DNA of 64,000 bases, from positions 2,480,001 to 2,544,000 of the forward strand of contig NZ_CP048114.1 in NCBI RefSeq assembly GCF_010093025.1, written 5' to 3'. This document shows, in pieces, positions 35,407 through 44,469 of this stretch (the first letter of the stretch is position 1; the number at the start of each line of letters is the position of its first letter). The stretch comes from Edaphobacter sp. 12200R-103 (GTDB taxonomy: Bacteria; Acidobacteriota; Terriglobia; Terriglobales; Acidobacteriaceae). The translations under genes were made by a program, and so were the position numbers. The notes below the pieces were generated by a model. It worked only from the letters and a program-made list of their open reading frames with translations. It made no database searches and had not been told where the DNA came from.

Positions 35407-37608
35407 TTGAGATCTCGCTTTTTCTTCACGATGGTCGTCATCAGTGCTGTCTCCATTCCTGCGCAGGAGACATCTGCACCACAGCCCTGGATGAATCCTC
35501 GACTGTCCCCAGATCAGCGGGCCGATCTGGTCGTCCACCAGCTCACACTGCCGGAGAAGATTCAGCTAGTGCACGGAATAGGATGGGGACCCCTGAGGCC
35601 CGGCGACCCGGTTCCTCCTGACAACAATGGAGGTGCCGGTGAGGTGCAGGGCATTCCACGTCTCGGCATCCCCTCCCTGCAACAAGCTGACTCGGCTGTC
35701 GGCGTCAGAATGGCAGCCGCGCAGAGCCGGTATGCCACACTGCTGCCAAGTGTGCTCGGCGCCGCAGCGAGTTGGGATGTCAAGGCGGCGCACCTCTACG
35801 GAGATATCATCGGCCGCGAACTCCGTGCGCAGGGTTACAACCAGTCGATCGGCGGGGGCGTCAATCTGGCTCGCGATCCACGCAATGGCCGTCTCTTTGA
35901 ATACCCCGGTGAAGATCCGTTGCTAGCAGGGGTCACCGTCGGTCACGTCATCCAGGGCATACAGGCAAATAAAGTGATGGCCGACATCAAGCATTATGCG
36001 TTCAACGATCAGGAGACGGGCCGCACAGTCGTTGATGTGCATATATCCAGGAAGTCTGCGCACGAAAGCGACCTCCTCGCCTTCGAGCTGGGTATACGCA
36101 TCGGGCAACCGTCAAGCGTCATGTGCTCCTACAACAAGGTCGAGGGTGACTGGTCCTGCGAAAACAAGTGGCTGCTGAATGACGTGCTCAAGGGCGAGTG
36201 GAAGTTTCCCGGCTTCGTTGTCTCTGACTGGGAGGCCACTCACTCCACGACGAAGGCGGCACTCGCCGGTCTCGATATGGAGATGCCTGGATCACAGTTC
36301 TTCGGTACTCCTCTAGAAGACGCCGTGCGTAACGGCAAGGTACCTCAGGCGCGGTTGGACGACATGGTGCACCGATTATTGCGATCCATGTTTGCCGCCG
36401 GTGTCATTGACGATCCATCCCTTCCGCGAAAGGTTGTCGATCCCTTCCGGGGAAGGGATGACGCACAGCAAATCGAGGAAGAAAGCATCGTTCTGCTCAA
36501 GAACAACCGCGGCGCTCTACCGCTGGTTGCAAATAGATTGCAACGCGTCGTGGTCATCGGCGCCCATGCTGATGTAGGTGTAATCTCGGGGGGCGGCTCC
36601 GCACAAGTCGACGCACCGGGTGGCAACGCAATCTCACCCGATAAGCCTACGAAGTGGGGCGAGGCTGTCTACTTCCCGTCTTCTCCTCTACGTTACATTC
36701 GCGAGCATGCGCCCAACGCTCAAGTCAGCTTCGATGCGGGCACAGACCCAGCCATGGCGGCGCAGGCGGCCAGGGGCGCGGATGCCGTACTCATCTTCGC
36801 CGATCAGTATATGAGCGAAGGCGGAGACGCGCCTACCCTAGCGCTACCGGGGAATCAGAACGCATTGATCGCCGCGGTCGCAAAAGCAAATCCGCACACC
36901 TTGGTGATTCTGGAAACAGGCAATCCCGTGTCAATGCCTTGGATTGATGACGTACAAGGGGTGTTGGAGGCGTGGTATCCGGGGATCGGCGGGGGACAGG
37001 CCATCGCCAACGTACTCTTTGGCTCTGTGGATCCGTCCGGCAAATTGCCAATCACCTTTCCGCGTAGCGAAAAAGATCTACCACATCCCCGGATTTTCGG
37101 CATGACCTACAAAACCCCCGCAAACGGTGGGCTACCTGAGCATTGGGTATCGGAAGAGAAAACCGCTAGCTTCCCGGCCGATTACACCGAGGGTGTTCGC
37201 TTCGGCTACAAATGGTTCGAATCCGAGCAGAAGCAACCCCTTTTTCCGTTTGGATTCGGGCTTAGTTACACGCACTTCACTTATGACGATCTTCAGATTG
37301 ACAGCGACAAAAAGCAGGTTCATTTCCGCGTACGGAACGATGGACAACGGTCCGGGACCGAGGTCGCGCAGGCATATGTACAACTGCCTCCCTCCTCAGG
37401 GGAAAAGTTCATGCGGCTTGCCGGGTGGGGAAGGGTCACACTTGCACCGGGCGCTTCACACCAAGTCACGGTACAACTTGAGCCTCTTGCACTTGCCTCA
37501 TGGAATGAGCCTGCGGAAAAATGGGATTGGACACACGGCGACTACACGGTAAAGGTAGGACGGTCCTCCGCAGACATCGCTTTGAGTGGGCATCTCAGGA
37601 TGCAATGA
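35407..37608 (+). CDS. Exported GH3 beta-glucosidase
   Basis: 733 residues, TTG start with GGAGG 6-10 bp upstream; signal peptide FFFTMVVISAVSIPAQ. N-terminal barrel with GIPSLQQADSAVGVRM, GREL, KHYAFNDQE and the nucleophile Asp in GFVVSDWEATHST (near 274). Then the alpha/beta sandwich (IVLLKNNRGALPL, VVIGAHAD, ADAVLIFADQYMSEGGDAPT) and a fibronectin-III-like C-terminus (SGTEVAQAYVQLPPSSGEKF). It hydrolyses terminal beta-glucose from cello- or xyloglucan oligosaccharides in the periplasm. Subfamily substrates vary (some are beta-xylosidases), so the exact sugar is inferred from context. GH29 follows 60 bp downstream. Confidence 0.9.
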   Translation: MRSRFFFTMVVISAVSIPAQETSAPQPWMNPRLSPDQRADLVVHQLTLPEKIQLVHGIGWGPLRPGDPVPPDNNGGAGEVQGIPRLGIPSLQQADSAVGVRMAAAQSRYATLLPSVLGAAASWDVKAAHLYGDIIGRELRAQGYNQSIGGGVNLARDPRNGRLFEYPGEDPLLAGVTVGHVIQGIQANKVMADIKHYAFNDQETGRTVVDVHISRKSAHESDLLAFELGIRIGQPSSVMCSYNKVEGDWSCENKWLLNDVLKGEWKFPGFVVSDWEATHSTTKAALAGLDMEMPGSQFFGTPLEDAVRNGKVPQARLDDMVHRLLRSMFAAGVIDDPSLPRKVVDPFRGRDDAQQIEEESIVLLKNNRGALPLVANRLQRVVVIGAHADVGVISGGGSAQVDAPGGNAISPDKPTKWGEAVYFPSSPLRYIREHAPNAQVSFDAGTDPAMAAQAARGADAVLIFADQYMSEGGDAPTLALPGNQNALIAAVAKANPHTLVILETGNPVSMPWIDDVQGVLEAWYPGIGGGQAIANVLFGSVDPSGKLPITFPRSEKDLPHPRIFGMTYKTPANGGLPEHWVSEEKTASFPADYTEGVRFGYKWFESEQKQPLFPFGFGLSYTHFTYDDLQIDSDKKQVHFRVRNDGQRSGTEVAQAYVQLPPSSGEKFMRLAGWGRVTLAPGASHQVTVQLEPLALASWNEPAEKWDWTHGDYTVKVGRSSADIALSGHLRMQ

Positions 37609-37668
37609 AGTTCCAGACCAAGTCTTCACCTCGTGCAACATGCGCAGCACCTCTCGAAGGAGATATCA

Positions 37669-39342
37669 ATGAGTTCAGGCTATCTGTCCCGTCGATCGAT
37701 GGTAAAGCAGAGCTGTCTTGCCGCGGCTGCTACGGCGTCGCCGCTCGCCGCACTTCTCCGCGCACAGACTGGGATCGCTAGTGGCAACCAGATCATGAGC
37801 GGTAAATACCTCCCGACATGGGAGTCGCTGAAGCAATGGCAAATGCCTGAGTGGTTTCGGGATGCAAAGTTCGGCATATGGGCTCATTGGAGCGCGCAAT
37901 GTGTACCCGAACAGGGCGATTGGTACGCTCGTAACATGTACATCCAGGGGAGCCCGCAATACGAGTATCACTGCAGAACCTACGGGCACCCCACGAAGGT
38001 CGGATTCAAGGAAATTGATCACCTATGGAAGGCCGAACGATGGCAGCCCGAACAGTTGATGGATCTATATATCAAGACGGGAGCAAAGTACTTTTATGCC
38101 CTCGGCTGTCATCACGACAATCTTGACTGCTTCGATTCCACCTATCACCAGTGGAACACTACCCGGGTCGGACCTGGGAAAGATATCGTCGGGACCTGGG
38201 AGAAGCTGGCTCGTCAGCGTGGTTTGCGCTTTGGCATCTCCAATCACTCTTCGCATGCGTGGCATTGGTTCCAGCCGGCATACGGCTACGATCCGGAAGG
38301 TGCCTTCGCGGGTCGGCGCTACGATGCTTACACACTGACCAAGGGTGACGGCCGCGGTACATGGTGGGAAGGACTCGACCCACAGGAGCTCTACACCGGC
38401 CGTAACATCGTCATGCCGGATGGTATCCAGACCGTGGCGAACGCAAATGCGTGGCACGCCAGCGGCGATGGCAAGTGGCACGAGGAGCCGCCGCCTGCGA
38501 ACCCTGCCTTCACCCGGAACTGGTTTCTGCGCTGCAAGGAGATGATCGACAAATACAAGCCGGACATGTTGTATTTCGATGACACAGAGCTACCACTCGG
38601 CCAGGCGGGCCTCGACATTGTTGCGCACTACTACAACGCAAATATGAGTTGGCACAACGGACACGAAGAGGCCGTCGTGGCAGCAAAGGAGTACACGCCT
38701 GCGCACATGGGTGCCACCATGCTGGACATCGAACGAGGTCGAGCCCAGGGAATTCTGGAAGCCCCGTGGCAAACCGATACTTGTATCGGCGATTGGCACT
38801 ACCGCCGCTCCCTGTTTGAGGAGCACGCTTACAAACGTCCGAGCACGGTCGCGCAGATGCTGATCGACATCGTTAGTAAGAATGGCAACCTGATGCTCAA
38901 CATTCCCGTGAGAGGAGATGGCTCCATCGATGAGGATGAGCACGAATTCCTACGCGATTTCGGTGCCTGGATGGCTGTTCATGGTGAGGCCATCTACGGG
39001 ACGCGACCGTTTACGATCTATGGCGAAGGCCCTCCTGACGTGATAGGTTCACATAATTTCAACGAACTGAGATCAAGGCCATACACCGCAGAAGACATCC
39101 GGTTTACCTGTAAGGGAGATCAGCTTTATGCCTTCGCACTCGGCTGGCCATCGGATGGGGTGTTGCGTGTAAAGAGTCTCCACAAAGGCAACTCGGTTTT
39201 GCCTCAACCTATTGGCGCCATTGAGATGCTTGGATATAAGGGGCTGCTGAACTTTAAGCAGGACGCAGCATCGCTCGAAATCCGATTTCCTGCACGCAAC
39301 CCGGAGGCCCTCGACGTTTATGCGTTGAAGATCCTTAGGTGA
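37669..39342 (+). CDS. Exported GH29 alpha-L-fucosidase
   Basis: About 557 residues. ATG 37669 follows GAAGGAGATATCA (Shine-Dalgarno 8-11 bp away); the frame extends to 37633 but that start has no site. The N-terminus YLSRRSMVKQSCLAAAATA is a twin-arginine-like signal. The catalytic barrel has WFRDAKFGIWAHWSAQCVPE, the His-rich HHDNLDCFDS, ISNHSSHAWHW and the nucleophile Asp in MLYFDDTELP (near 303). It then has SKNGNLMLNIPVRGDG and a C-terminal beta domain. It releases alpha-L-fucose, here most plausibly the terminal fucose on galactose of xyloglucan side chains. It is the last gene of the GH31-TonB receptor-GH3-GH29 run. Confidence 0.9.
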   Translation: MSSGYLSRRSMVKQSCLAAAATASPLAALLRAQTGIASGNQIMSGKYLPTWESLKQWQMPEWFRDAKFGIWAHWSAQCVPEQGDWYARNMYIQGSPQYEYHCRTYGHPTKVGFKEIDHLWKAERWQPEQLMDLYIKTGAKYFYALGCHHDNLDCFDSTYHQWNTTRVGPGKDIVGTWEKLARQRGLRFGISNHSSHAWHWFQPAYGYDPEGAFAGRRYDAYTLTKGDGRGTWWEGLDPQELYTGRNIVMPDGIQTVANANAWHASGDGKWHEEPPPANPAFTRNWFLRCKEMIDKYKPDMLYFDDTELPLGQAGLDIVAHYYNANMSWHNGHEEAVVAAKEYTPAHMGATMLDIERGRAQGILEAPWQTDTCIGDWHYRRSLFEEHAYKRPSTVAQMLIDIVSKNGNLMLNIPVRGDGSIDEDEHEFLRDFGAWMAVHGEAIYGTRPFTIYGEGPPDVIGSHNFNELRSRPYTAEDIRFTCKGDQLYAFALGWPSDGVLRVKSLHKGNSVLPQPIGAIEMLGYKGLLNFKQDAASLEIRFPARNPEALDVYALKILR

Positions 39343-39487
39343 AGTACCCAAAATATAAGCTTAAACGCCAAGCCCCTTCACTTACTCCGAAGGCTTTCTC
39401 AATGCGGAGCGCCATATCCCCGGAAAAGATCAGCCTTGCCGTTGAGCAGGCTGGACAACCTACGTGCAATGCCGGCTCGTGCGCGAG

Positions 39488-39528
39488 GATTTGCCGCTAA
39501 GAACGCCCCGACGGGGCAGCGGCAAATC
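39488..39528. repeat. Strong inverted repeat beside the integrase end
   Basis: GATTTGCCGCT (39488-39498) and AGCGGCAAATC (39518-39528) are perfect 11-bp arms, with an inner GCCCC-GAC-GGGGC hairpin at 39505-39517. It lies between the convergent ends of the fucosidase and the integrase relic. It may be a terminator without T-run, or part of a recombination site. The rest of 39343-39487 shows no gene. Confidence 0.6.
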
Positions 39529-39534
39529 AGAACC

Positions 39535-39561
39535 AATATCTAAAGAGATAAATTAGATATT
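39535..39561. repeat. AT-rich perfect inverted repeat at the integrase 3' end
   Basis: AATATCTAA (39535-39543), 9-base spacer, TTAGATATT (39553-39561). It overlaps the integrase stop codon. This position and inverted 9-bp half-sites are what a tyrosine-recombinase core site looks like, but no second copy at the other island edge was found by eye. Confidence 0.45.
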
Positions 39562-40640
39562 GAACTTCCTGCGCCCGTCTCCGCTGCTTTTGACGCTTTG
39601 GCCCTGGTAACGTCCACTTCCGGTTGAGGCAACTCCCATCCCGCCATGCCTTGTAACACGCGGTCGTCGTGCTTGATGGTGTTCACATGCCCATAGTGTT
39701 CCTCGATCATGTGGACGGAGGTTCCCATCTGTTCGGCAAGGAAATACACGTCCACACCTTCCTGCAATCGCAGCGTGGCGTAAGTATGCCGGAAGCAATA
39801 CATCGAGCGCGGAACGCCCTGCGTTCCGCGCAAATTCGCTTCGTTCAGAAGATCGGCAATCAGTGAGTTGTAAAGAGTCTTTGCGGGCTTGCCCGTGATG
39901 TTGGTAAAGACTCTATCCTCTGGTTGCGTTGCTTTGGAGATGGCGCGGATGCGTTCCAGATAATCTCCAACACTCTTGGGCGCAACAAGCTTGCGCGATT
40001 TGCCCTTGCCTTGCACGAATAGGACGACAATCTCTCGTCCCTCGCGGTCTTTTGCGGGCATGATGCGCGCCAGCGGAGATTCTTCATCTCCGCTGGCCTC
40101 ATGCCTGTATTGCAGGAGATCAGGATCATGTTGTAGGTGACGGTCCGATACCAGACGCTCGAAGGCTTATCGGTTTCACCAATCCACTTGCGGCCTACAG
40201 TCTGGAGCTTACGGTACTCTTCCAGCGTGAACTCATCCCGCCGCATCGTCTTGAGCTTTGGGCGCTCATCGAAGCGCTGGCTTGCGGAAACGTACCGTTT
40301 CTTGATGGCGTAATTCATCACCGCGCCGAAGATCGACATCTCAAAGCGGATGGTGGAATCGCTGATAAAGGGAATCGTTCTTTCTTCGGAAGGCTTGACC
40401 TCAATCGGTTTCAAAACTCGGATGCCCAAGGTCTGTTGAACCTTGGTGCGGCGCTCGGCTTCGTTATCCGCGAAGGTTTGGGCCATCTCTTCGCTGACCT
40501 CCCGAACGCCGTTGCGCTTGTTGCGCCCCGCGCCGTTCACCCGACGCCACGCTGGATAGCCGCCCCAAAGCTCATCCCCGATAAGGTGAACCTGCGTGGA
40601 ACCGACATATCGGTCTAAAGCGCCTTCGATGATGGCGCGA
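39540..40640 (-). pseudogene. Frameshifted tyrosine recombinase (integrase)
   Basis: Two frames join into one phage/ICE-type integrase. The first gives the core-binding domain (FISDSTIRFEMSIFGAVMNY, DEFTLEEYRKLQ) and the first catalytic Arg (MILISCNTGMRPAEMKNLRW). After a one-base loss near 40066 the second frame continues with VVLFVQGKGKSRKLVAPKSV, the CFRHTYATL box and HYGHVNTIKH, and ends at 39540. The usual N-terminal arm-binding domain is missing; instead the frame runs into the palindromic repeat at 40642. It would have catalysed site-specific insertion of the island; as it stands it should be inactive. Confidence 0.85.
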
Positions 40641-40641
40641 A

Positions 40642-40768
40642 CCTGAGCGCAGTCTCTCGCAGTCTTGTCGCGAGAAGCGGAGTCGAAGGATCTGCGGTCT
40701 GCCGGCCTCAACCACCATCCAACCGCAGATCCTTCGACTTCGCGCTGACGCGCTCCGCTCAGGATGAC
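40642..40768. repeat. Large imperfect palindromic dispersed repeat, copy B
   Basis: Inverse orientation of the element at 5205-5339: reading the minus strand, GTCATCCTGAGCGGAGC, GTCGAAGGATCTGCGGT, then the complementary ACCGCAGATCCTTCGACT and CTTCTCGCGAC, ending in CCTGAGCGC-like sequence. It truncates the integrase relic and separates it from rodA. Confidence 0.8.
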
Positions 40769-40817
40769 GTATCCGGGTATTTTGCGCGACGGCGATGGCA
40801 TTTAAGACAGAGACACC

Positions 40818-41918
40818 CTAGTTCACGAAGCGACGCATCCTGACGTTCATTACAATTCCCAGCGCGAGGAAGGTGAACAGGATGGACGATCCGCCGTAGC
40901 TCATTAGCGGAAGCGGAATGCCCGTGACCGGCATCAGTCCGACCACCATACCAATGTTGACAAAGATTTGAAACAGGATGACCGCAACGGTCCCCATGAT
41001 GATGTACGTACCGGGAAGATCGGCCGCCGTCTGGGCGTTCTGGATCAGGCGCATCAGGATGAGGAAGTAGAGCAGCAGGACCCCCATGGCTCCGACAAAA
41101 CCGTGTTCCTCGCAGAAAGCAGCAAAGATAAAGTCCGTGTAGGGAATGGGAAGGAAGTCGCCCTGGGTCTGAGTTCCCTTGTTGGCGCCTTTGCCCCAAA
41201 TCCCCCCGGAGCCGACGGCGATCAGAGATTGCCGGATCTGGTATCCCGAGCCCCTGGGATCGGAGTCCGGATCGAGAAAGGCGTTGATACGGGCCTGCTG
41301 GTAGGGCTTGAGGCGCTTCCCGCTCTTCCAGGCGATTCCTCCCAAAAGGACGACCATCAGGGCGATAACCCCAATCTGCTTCGGACGGATTCCTCCTAGA
41401 AACAGCCCTGAAACAAGGATGGGGAAGTAGGTCAGGGAGGTTCCCAGGTCAGGTTGGGTCAAAACGAGCCCCATGGGGACGCAGATGAGGGCGACTGCCT
41501 TTCCGATGTCGCGCCAAGACAGCTCCTTGCCGGCAAGATTCCAGAAATAACGGGCAGCGACGATGATGAGGACCAGCTTGACCCACTCAGAGGGCTGAAA
41601 GTGAATTCCTCCTCCGAGATTGATCCAGCGGCGCGCGCCAAGGACTTTCTGACCGGCAACTTTGACCGCAAGCAGGGAGAGGATACTAATTCCATAGGCC
41701 CAGGGAGCGATGTCGAGCAGCCGATGGTAGTCGATCATCGAGATCAGGAACATCAGCACCAGACCAATGGCAAGAAAGCCGATCTGCTTGTGGTCAAAGC
41801 CGTGGAATTTGGTGTGCACCGTCGCGGACTTGATCTCGAGCACGCTGATCACCGACAGCACGACTACGAATCCGAGCAGGACCCAGTCAAAATCGCGATA
41901 AGAGGAGAGACGAAACAT
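40818..41918 (-). CDS. rodA: Rod-shape SEDS peptidoglycan polymerase RodA
   Basis: 366 residues, ten predicted membrane helices, family length. SEDS signatures: GARRWINLGGGIHFQPSEWV (the conserved region with the catalytic-loop-side residues), TQPDLGTSLTYFPIL, GSGGIWGKGANKGTQTQGDF, IPYTDFIFAAFCEEHGFVGA and LPLMSYGGSSILFTFLALGI. RodA polymerises lipid II glycan chains for lateral wall growth, working with PBP2. It is the last gene of mreC-mreD-mrdA-rodA, 49 bp after mrdA. It is RodA rather than FtsW because of the elongasome neighbours. Confidence 0.93.
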   Translation of the reverse strand: MFRLSSYRDFDWVLLGFVVVLSVISVLEIKSATVHTKFHGFDHKQIGFLAIGLVLMFLISMIDYHRLLDIAPWAYGISILSLLAVKVAGQKVLGARRWINLGGGIHFQPSEWVKLVLIIVAARYFWNLAGKELSWRDIGKAVALICVPMGLVLTQPDLGTSLTYFPILVSGLFLGGIRPKQIGVIALMVVLLGGIAWKSGKRLKPYQQARINAFLDPDSDPRGSGYQIRQSLIAVGSGGIWGKGANKGTQTQGDFLPIPYTDFIFAAFCEEHGFVGAMGVLLLYFLILMRLIQNAQTAADLPGTYIIMGTVAVILFQIFVNIGMVVGLMPVTGIPLPLMSYGGSSILFTFLALGIVMNVRMRRFVN

Positions 41919-41967
41919 CTTCAGAGTGTTGTATCAGTGTAGTTTGAGTTGAACGCGGTCGAAATGT

Positions 41968-43902
41968 TTAGTTGCTTTGCGGCGCTCCCTCGGGGGAGGC
42001 TGGTTCGCCATTCTGGCCGGGGGTAGCGACACCAGATGGAGCAGGTGGAGCAGCCTGGGCGATGCGGAGATTATTTTCCCTACGGCGCTGCTTGGTGACG
42101 TAGGCATTGATGATCTGGGCGCCGAGCTTGGCGGAGTTTGCTCCCCAGTCGCCGTTCTCCCACAGAACAGCGACGACAATGTCCGGATTCCGACGCGGGG
42201 CCATTCCCACAAACCACGCGTTCGGAACGGTCTTGTGGCCGCCACCGCTGCGCGCGAGGGCTGCATGGCTCATCACCTGCGCCGTACCGGTCTTGCCGGC
42301 AAAGTCGATTCCCTCCAGGTGCGAGGCCGCGGCGGTCCCGGTGACGGTTGTTGCGGCCATCGCATCGGTGATGATCTGCCAGTTCTCCGAAGTCATGGGG
42401 ACCGTCTTCTCTCCCGAGCCTGGGAAGGTCTCATGGATAGCCTCAAGCTGATCGGGTGGAACCTCATCGGGAAAGACAAGATGCGGACGATGCAGAATGC
42501 CGCCTGAGGCGATGCCCCCGATGGCCCTGGCAAGCTGGAGAGGCGTCGCGGCAACGGCTCCCTGGCCGATGCCGACGGAGATCACCTCGCCGGCGTACCA
42601 CTTCTCGTGAAAGGTCTTCATCTTCCAGGCAGTTGAGGGCATCGTGCCAGCCGCCTCGTCGGGCAGATCCACCCCCGTTCTCTCACCGAAGCCAAGTGCA
42701 TCCGCGTACTTCGCGATGGTGTCGATCCCAAGCTTGTTGGCCAGCGTGTAATAGAAGACGTCACACGACCACGGGATCGCATGATCGATGTCGACCATCC
42801 CGTGGCGCTTGTCGCAGGCGAAGAAATGACCGTAGAAGGTGGCCCCGCCGTTGCACATGACGCGCAGGTTCTGGGCCTCGTTCTCCTCAAGCCCGGCGTA
42901 GGACATGATGATCTTGAAGGTCGATCCGGGAGCGAGCTGCGCCTGGATCGCCTTATCCAGCAGAGGATGGTCGGGGTTGTTGAGAATCTCGTTCCAGTAG
43001 CTTCGGCTGAGCCGGACGGAGAATTCGTTGGGATCGAAGGTGGGCCGGGAGACCAGCGCCAGAATCTCACCCGTATGCGGGTCCAGCGCGATGGCGGCGC
43101 CGGTTTTGCCCTCCATCGCCTTCTCGGCTGCCATCTGGACGTCGAGGTCAATGGTCAGGCGAATATCCTTGCCGGGGATGGCCATCGTCTCGCCCATCTG
43201 CCCGATCTCTTTTCCGTGAGAGTTGACGATGACATCGCGGCTTCCATCGACGCCTCGCAGAAGAGCGTCGTACGTGGCCTCGACGCCGGACTTTCCGACG
43301 ACGTCGCCGGGCTGGTAGAAGGCGTACTTCTCCTTATTAAGGTCTTCTTCGGAAATCTCGCCCACGTAGCCGATCAGGTGTGCGGCGAAGCCACCGCGCG
43401 GATAGACCCTGCGCTGCTCCTCAAGGGTCTCAAGCTCTGGAAGCTCGTTACGGTGGGCCTCGATAAATGCCTGTTCGTCGGGAGTGATGTCCTGCTTGAG
43501 CGGAATGGGCTGATACTTCGGCGCCGATTGAAAACGCTTGACCGCCGCCTGGATCTGCTCGACTGTGAGGTGAAGTCCCGCGGCGATCATGGGAAGATCA
43601 GCATTCAGGTCTTTTATCTGTTCGCGCAAAAGATAGCAGGAGACGGACGGATAGTTGTCGACCAGAAGGCGTCCCTCGCGGTCGAAGAGCCTTCCCCGAG
43701 GCGCCATGACTGGAACCTTGCGGATGCGGTTGGCCTGGGCCAGCGCGCGGAAGTTGTCGGCGCTGACGACCTCAAGCCGCCACAGACCGATGGAGAGGAC
43801 GAGCAGGACCGCGGCCACGATGTACTGGGCGATATGCAGTTTGGCCACCGGCAGCTTCTCTGCCTTTCCCGCGGCCAGCTCGGTTTGCGGATTCAGTTCC
43901 AT
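41968..43902 (-). CDS. mrdA: Penicillin-binding protein 2 (MrdA)
   Basis: 644 residues. One N-terminal membrane helix (about 27-47), pedestal domain (IRKVPVMAPRGRLFDREGRL, YPSVSCYLL), then the transpeptidase domain: active-site serine in APGSTFKIIMSYAG (SxxK), SCDVFYYTLANKLG (SxD as in PBP2) and AGKTGTAQV (KTG). It cross-links peptidoglycan in the periplasm with RodA. The C-terminal 30 residues are Pro/Ala-rich and disordered. GGAGAG lies just upstream of the ATG. It begins 37 bp after mreD. Confidence 0.93.
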   Translation of the reverse strand: MELNPQTELAAGKAEKLPVAKLHIAQYIVAAVLLVLSIGLWRLEVVSADNFRALAQANRIRKVPVMAPRGRLFDREGRLLVDNYPSVSCYLLREQIKDLNADLPMIAAGLHLTVEQIQAAVKRFQSAPKYQPIPLKQDITPDEQAFIEAHRNELPELETLEEQRRVYPRGGFAAHLIGYVGEISEEDLNKEKYAFYQPGDVVGKSGVEATYDALLRGVDGSRDVIVNSHGKEIGQMGETMAIPGKDIRLTIDLDVQMAAEKAMEGKTGAAIALDPHTGEILALVSRPTFDPNEFSVRLSRSYWNEILNNPDHPLLDKAIQAQLAPGSTFKIIMSYAGLEENEAQNLRVMCNGGATFYGHFFACDKRHGMVDIDHAIPWSCDVFYYTLANKLGIDTIAKYADALGFGERTGVDLPDEAAGTMPSTAWKMKTFHEKWYAGEVISVGIGQGAVAATPLQLARAIGGIASGGILHRPHLVFPDEVPPDQLEAIHETFPGSGEKTVPMTSENWQIITDAMAATTVTGTAAASHLEGIDFAGKTGTAQVMSHAALARSGGGHKTVPNAWFVGMAPRRNPDIVVAVLWENGDWGANSAKLGAQIINAYVTKQRRRENNLRIAQAAPPAPSGVATPGQNGEPASPEGAPQSN

Positions 43903-43939
43903 ATCTCTCCAGGGTATGAGACTTTGACGAACACGACGG

Positions 43940-44464
43940 TCACTCCGCTCGCTTGGTCCTGTCCAGCAAAAGGAAGACAGGGATAGCGATGAATGCGTTC
44001 GCCAGGGCGCGCAGAAGCTCCTGCCCCCAGTACAGGTGGAGCTGCGTAAGCCCCAGCAGCCTGCGGTCGATCAGAAAGAGAATCAGGCTGCTGAGGATCG
44101 AAAAGACAAAGTTCATCAGAAAACGGGTGGTGAGATTGTCGACATCCACCTGAATTCCGATGCTGGCCGCAATATAACCGATGACCGACTTCGCCATGCC
44201 ATTGACCCCGATGGGACGGGCGGTCAGTGCATCCTGCAGCAACCCGATCGCGGCTCCTGTGATGGTTCCGACCGCGGGGCTGCGCCGAGAGACGGCAAAG
44301 AAGATCACCACGATGAGCGGAAGGTCCAGCATGGAAAAGCGCCAGTAAAGTTTGGACAGCAGGACCTGGAGGACGACAGCGGCCACGGGAACCAACAGGG
44401 CCACCACAGGGGAGAAGCTGTGCTCCTCGATCTCTCGGCGGGATGTATAGCTGAGGCTGGGCAT
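43940..44464 (-). CDS. mreD: Rod shape-determining protein MreD
   Basis: 174 residues, five or six hydrophobic helices, usual MreD size. Family-like features: LLSKLYWRFSMLDLPLIVVI near the N-terminal third, GTITGAAIGLLQDAL and GVNGMAKSVIGYIAA. MreD is an inner-membrane partner of MreC in the elongasome. It lies 5 bp after mreC and before mrdA. Sequence conservation in the family is low, so the call rests partly on position. Confidence 0.88.
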   Translation of the reverse strand: MPSLSYTSRREIEEHSFSPVVALLVPVAAVVLQVLLSKLYWRFSMLDLPLIVVIFFAVSRRSPAVGTITGAAIGLLQDALTARPIGVNGMAKSVIGYIAASIGIQVDVDNLTTRFLMNFVFSILSSLILFLIDRRLLGLTQLHLYWGQELLRALANAFIAIPVFLLLDRTKRAE

Positions 44465-44469
44465 AGAGA

